DNA of 23,325 bases from the NCBI GenBank assembly GCA_023389175.1, contig JAEWEW010000323.1:1-23325 (forward strand), in the 5' to 3' direction. Source of the stretch: Pseudomonadota bacterium. Its GTDB lineage: Bacteria > Pseudomonadota > Gammaproteobacteria > Burkholderiales > Burkholderiaceae_E. Position 1 is the stretch's first letter. Every line of letters starts with the position of its first letter. The translations under genes and the position numbers were made by a program. Shown here piece after piece: positions 20,640 through 23,325 of the stretch. The notes beneath the pieces were generated by a model. It was not told where the DNA came from. It did no database searches and was given only the letters and a program-made list of their open reading frames with translations.

Positions 20640-22697
20640 TCACATGAAGTAGTCGAAATCGCGCTCTGTGCGCACGCGCCTGCGCACCACCATGATGTGG
20701 GCGGGCGAGTGGGCCGGATCGAGCCGGAGGAAGTTGCGCGACCCGTTCCACAGGAACCGCTGGCCGGAGAGCAGGTCGTGCACCTGGTAGGGCAGGGACG
20801 GGTCGATGCCGAGCGAATCGAGCGGAATCTCCGCCCACCCCGACTGGACATGGTCCGGATCCAGGTTCACCGCCGTGATGACGATGTTGGACCCGTCCTC
20901 GGTGGACTTGGCATAGCAGACGAGCGCGTCGTTGTCGACCGGACAGAAGCGCAGGCTCCAGTTGTCCTGCAGCGCCGGGTTCTCGTGGCGGATGCGGTTC
21001 ACCCGGCCGATGAAGCCGGCAAGGCTGTGCGGCGCCGCGAGGTCGCGATGGCGGACCTGGTACTTCTCGGAGTCCAGGTACTCCTCCGTGCCCGGGGCGC
21101 GCGGCTGGTTCTCCTGCAGCTCGAACGCGGGCCCGTAGATCCCGTAGTTGGCGCTGAGCGTGGCGGCAAGCACCAGCCGCGCCATGAACGCCGGCCGCCC
21201 GCCCACCTGCAGGTACTCGGGCAGGATGTCGGGCGTGTTCGGCCAGGCGTTGGGCCGGAAGTAGTCGCGCGACCGGTCATGGGCGAGCTCGGTGAAATAC
21301 TCGGTCAGCTCGTGCCGGGTGTTGCGCCAGGTGAAGTAGGTATAGGACTGCGTGAAGCCGAGCTTGGCGAGCCGATGCATCACCCGCGGCCGGGTGAATG
21401 CCTCGGACAGGAAGATCGTCTCCGGGTGCTCGCGCTTCAGCTCCCCGATCAGCCACTCCCAGAACGCGAACGGCTTGGTGTGCGGGTTGTCCACCCTGAA
21501 CACGGTGACGCCGCGCTCGATCCAGTGCAGGAAGACGCCCTTCAGCTCCTCGAAGAGGCCCCGCCAGTCCTCGTTCTCGAAGTCGAACGGATAGATGTCC
21601 TGGTACTTCTTCGGCGGATTCTCGGCGTACTGCACCGTCCCGTCCGGCCGCCACTGGAACCACTGCGGATGCTCGGCGACATAGGGATGGTCCGGCGCGC
21701 ACTGGAAGGCGATGTCGAGCGCGATGCGCAGCCCCCGGGCCCTGGCCGCTGCAACCAGCGCCCGGAAGTCCTCGTCCGTGCCGAGATCGGGATGGATCGC
21801 CCGATGGCCGCCTTCGCGGGCACCGATGGCCCAGGGGCTGCCGGGATCGTCCGGTCCGGCGACCAGGCTGTTGTTCGGACCCTTGCGCTGGCTGCGGCCG
21901 ATCGGATGGATCGGCGGCAGGTAGAGGACGTCGAAGCCCATCTCCGCGATATACGGCAGGCGCGCGATGCAGTCGCGCAGGGTGCCGTGGCGCCCCGGCT
22001 GGCCAGCGGTCGACCGCGGGAAGAGCTCGTACCAGGTGCTGAAGCGGGCCAGCACCGGATCCACCACCAGCGGCAGCACCGGCTCGTGCCGGGCGGCGTG
22101 GCTGCGATCGGGATAGTCGCGTGCCGCCTCCGCGACCTCCGCGGAGTCGCCGAGTGCCCGCCGCTCGGCCAGGCCCGCATCGCCCACCAGCGACCGCGCC
22201 AGGCGTTCCAGCCGCTCGGCAGCCTCGCCGCTCGCGCGGCCGGCGCAGTCGCGCAGGATGATCGCGCCCGACTTCAGCGCCGTCTCGATGTCGGCCGGAT
22301 CCTCGCGCCGGTGGAAGTCGTGCTGCCAGGTGAGGAAGCGGTCCACCCAGGCCGTGACGGTGTACTGGTAGCGCCCGAGCCGCGTCACCTTGAACTGTCC
22401 GCGCCACCGGTCGTTGCCGAGCGCCTCCATCTCGGCTTCCTGCCAGGGCTCGTCGCCGAAGCGGTACTGCAGCAGGCAGCGCAGCATGTCGTGGCCGTCG
22501 GCGAAGGCGTCGGCCTCCACCGTCACCGTGTCGCCGACGCAGCGCTTGGCGGCGAACCGGCCGCCATCCACCTGCGGAGTCACCGACTCGATCACGGCGC
22601 GCTGCCACGGGCGGGGGGCGGCCGGGGACGCGGGGCCGGGCGCCGGGCGGCCGGAGCCGCCGGCGGACGGTGCACGCGGGTTACGTTCCTCTGTCAT
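20640..22697 (-). CDS. glgE: Maltosyltransferase GlgE (alpha-1,4-glucan:maltose-1-phosphate)
   Basis: This enzyme extends linear alpha-1,4-glucan two glucose units at a time, using maltose 1-phosphate as donor (GH13_3). The 685-residue length is normal. Order: a Pro/Ala-rich N-terminal tail (1-32), an N-terminal beta domain (RCVGDTVTVEADAFADGHD near 52), a helical insert, then the barrel with YLPPIHPIGRSQRKGPNNS (259-277), FQCAPDHPYV (331-340), VFRVDNPHTKP with nucleophile Asp403, and IFLSEAFTRP with acid Glu432. The ATG at 22697 overlaps the glgB stop as ATGA and is preceded by AAGG. An open frame reaching 22916 is a shadow of glgB. The product is branched by GlgB, and the donor comes from the TreS-Mak fusion encoded next. 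Confidence 0.96.
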   Translation of the reverse strand: MTEERNPRAPSAGGSGRPAPGPASPAAPRPWQRAVIESVTPQVDGGRFAAKRCVGDTVTVEADAFADGHDMLRCLLQYRFGDEPWQEAEMEALGNDRWRGQFKVTRLGRYQYTVTAWVDRFLTWQHDFHRREDPADIETALKSGAIILRDCAGRASGEAAERLERLARSLVGDAGLAERRALGDSAEVAEAARDYPDRSHAARHEPVLPLVVDPVLARFSTWYELFPRSTAGQPGRHGTLRDCIARLPYIAEMGFDVLYLPPIHPIGRSQRKGPNNSLVAGPDDPGSPWAIGAREGGHRAIHPDLGTDEDFRALVAAARARGLRIALDIAFQCAPDHPYVAEHPQWFQWRPDGTVQYAENPPKKYQDIYPFDFENEDWRGLFEELKGVFLHWIERGVTVFRVDNPHTKPFAFWEWLIGELKREHPETIFLSEAFTRPRVMHRLAKLGFTQSYTYFTWRNTRHELTEYFTELAHDRSRDYFRPNAWPNTPDILPEYLQVGGRPAFMARLVLAATLSANYGIYGPAFELQENQPRAPGTEEYLDSEKYQVRHRDLAAPHSLAGFIGRVNRIRHENPALQDNWSLRFCPVDNDALVCYAKSTEDGSNIVITAVNLDPDHVQSGWAEIPLDSLGIDPSLPYQVHDLLSGQRFLWNGSRNFLRLDPAHSPAHIMVVRRRVRTERDFDYFM

Positions 22698-23325
22698 TGC
22701 GCAGCCTTGAAGAAGACCGCCGATAGCGGCGGCAGCGTGAGAGAGAGCGAATGCATGCGTCCGTGGGCCGGCAGCGGCGCGGCGTCCACGCCGCCGAGGT
22801 TGCCCTGTCCGCTGCCGCCGTACAGCTCGGCGTCGCTGTTGAGGATCTCGCGCCAGGTGCCGCCGCGGGGCACGCCGACCACGTAGTTGTGGCGCGGCAC
22901 CGGCGTGCAGTTGCACACCACCAGGATCGGCTCGCCGCCGTCACGTGGCTTGCGCACGAACGACAGCACGCTCTGGATGGTGTCGCTCGCGTCGACCCAC
23001 TCGAAGCCCTCCGGCGAGAAATCGACCTGGTGCAGCGCCGGCTCGCCGCGCATGGTGCTGTTGAGGTCCTCCACCCAGCGCTGCAGCCCCTCGTGCGGGC
23101 GACCGCCGAGGCAGGCCCAGTCCAGCGAGCCGTCGTGCGACCACTCCGCCCGCTGGCCGAACTCGCTGCCCATGAACAGCAGCTTCTTGCCCGGGTGAGC
23201 CCACATGTAGCCGTAGAGCAGGCGCAGGTTGGCGAACTTCTGCCAGTCGTCGCCGGGCATCTTCTCCAGCAGGCTGCGCTTGCCGTAGACCACCTCGTCG
23301 TGCGAGAGCGACAGCATGAAGTTCT
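22694..23325 (-). CDS. glgB: 1,4-alpha-glucan branching enzyme GlgB, C-terminal part
   Basis: Only the last 210 or so residues lie in the window; the gene continues past base 23325. The visible part begins at NFMLSLSHDEVVYGKRSLL, which holds the third catalytic Asp of GH13 branching enzymes. It continues through WAHPGKKLLFMGSEFGQRAEW and SLDW, then the C-terminal beta-sandwich with FEWVDASDTIQSVLSFVRK, ILVVCNCTPVPRHNYVVGVP and a final LPPLSAVFF. The enzyme introduces alpha-1,6 branches into the glucan made by GlgE. Its stop overlaps the glgE start by 4 bases, so the two should be translated together. The operon promoter must be upstream, beyond the window. Confidence 0.95.
   Translation of the reverse strand, partial: NFMLSLSHDEVVYGKRSLLEKMPGDDWQKFANLRLLYGYMWAHPGKKLLFMGSEFGQRAEWSHDGSLDWACLGGRPHEGLQRWVEDLNSTMRGEPALHQVDFSPEGFEWVDASDTIQSVLSFVRKPRDGGEPILVVCNCTPVPRHNYVVGVPRGGTWREILNSDAELYGGSGQGNLGGVDAAPLPAHGRMHSLSLTLPPLSAVFFKAAQ

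Noticed and set aside
20620..20838. Longer N-terminus for the TreS-maltokinase fusion
   Set aside because: The extra residues overlap the glgE coding region, are Arg/Pro/Ala-rich, and precede a good ribosome binding site and the family N-terminus at 20619.
22698..22916. Longer N-terminus for GlgE
   Set aside because: It lies inside the glgB 3' coding region. The ATGA overlap at 22694-22697 is a far better start.

Overview
The window is GC-rich, densely coded DNA from a bacterial chromosome. The protein families and gene pairings (LivG/LivF with a MarR regulator, an AraC regulator divergent from a nitrilase, AidB, BMP-family binding proteins, and a GlgE/TreS-maltokinase cluster) suggest a proteobacterium, probably a betaproteobacterium of the Burkholderiales. 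That placement is an inference from gene style, not from a marker gene. No rRNA, tRNA, insertion sequence, phage gene or CRISPR array is visible. Several starts are GTG or TTG, as expected at this GC content.

Left part (1-4174, + strand except the AraC gene). The 3' end of a branched-chain amino acid type ABC transporter operon (livG, cut by the window edge, then livF) runs by a 4-base overlap into a MarR regulator. An AraC-family regulator on the - strand converges on it, with 41 bases of tail overlap, and is divergent from a nitrilase with a complete Glu-Lys-Cys catalytic set. An AidB-type acyl-CoA dehydrogenase follows at 4280-5938, then a small membrane-anchored DUF2726-like protein at 6100-6768.

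Middle part (6844-11980). A guanidinium exporter of the SMR family (gdx, formerly sugE) lies on the - strand. Its leader holds two GC hairpins with ACGA and ACGG loops, the arrangement that defines the guanidine-II (mini-ykkC) riboswitch, placed just behind a good -10 box. Divergent from it is a + strand run: a DUF486 membrane protein, a lipoate-ligase-like protein (4-base overlap), an adenine deaminase whose 5' end looks frameshifted, and two tandem BMP-family periplasmic binding proteins. The last three fit a purine or nucleoside theme, but no permease or ATPase for the BMP proteins is present here.

Right part (12002-23325, all - strand). In transcription order: glgB (3' part only), glgE, a treS-maltokinase fusion, treY and glgX. 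This is the GlgE route from trehalose/maltose through maltose 1-phosphate to branched alpha-glucan, followed by an enzyme that makes maltooligosyl-trehalose and a debranching enzyme. Two gene junctions are 4-base ATGA overlaps. The treS-mak/treY junction carries a very strong hairpin, suggesting two joined transcription modules. treZ, the usual partner of treY, is not in the window.

I see no clearly unprecedented system. The observations most worth a second look are the guanidine-II riboswitch, the 5' frameshift in the adenine deaminase gene, the permease-less BMP pair, the treY gene without treZ, and the intra-cluster hairpin.
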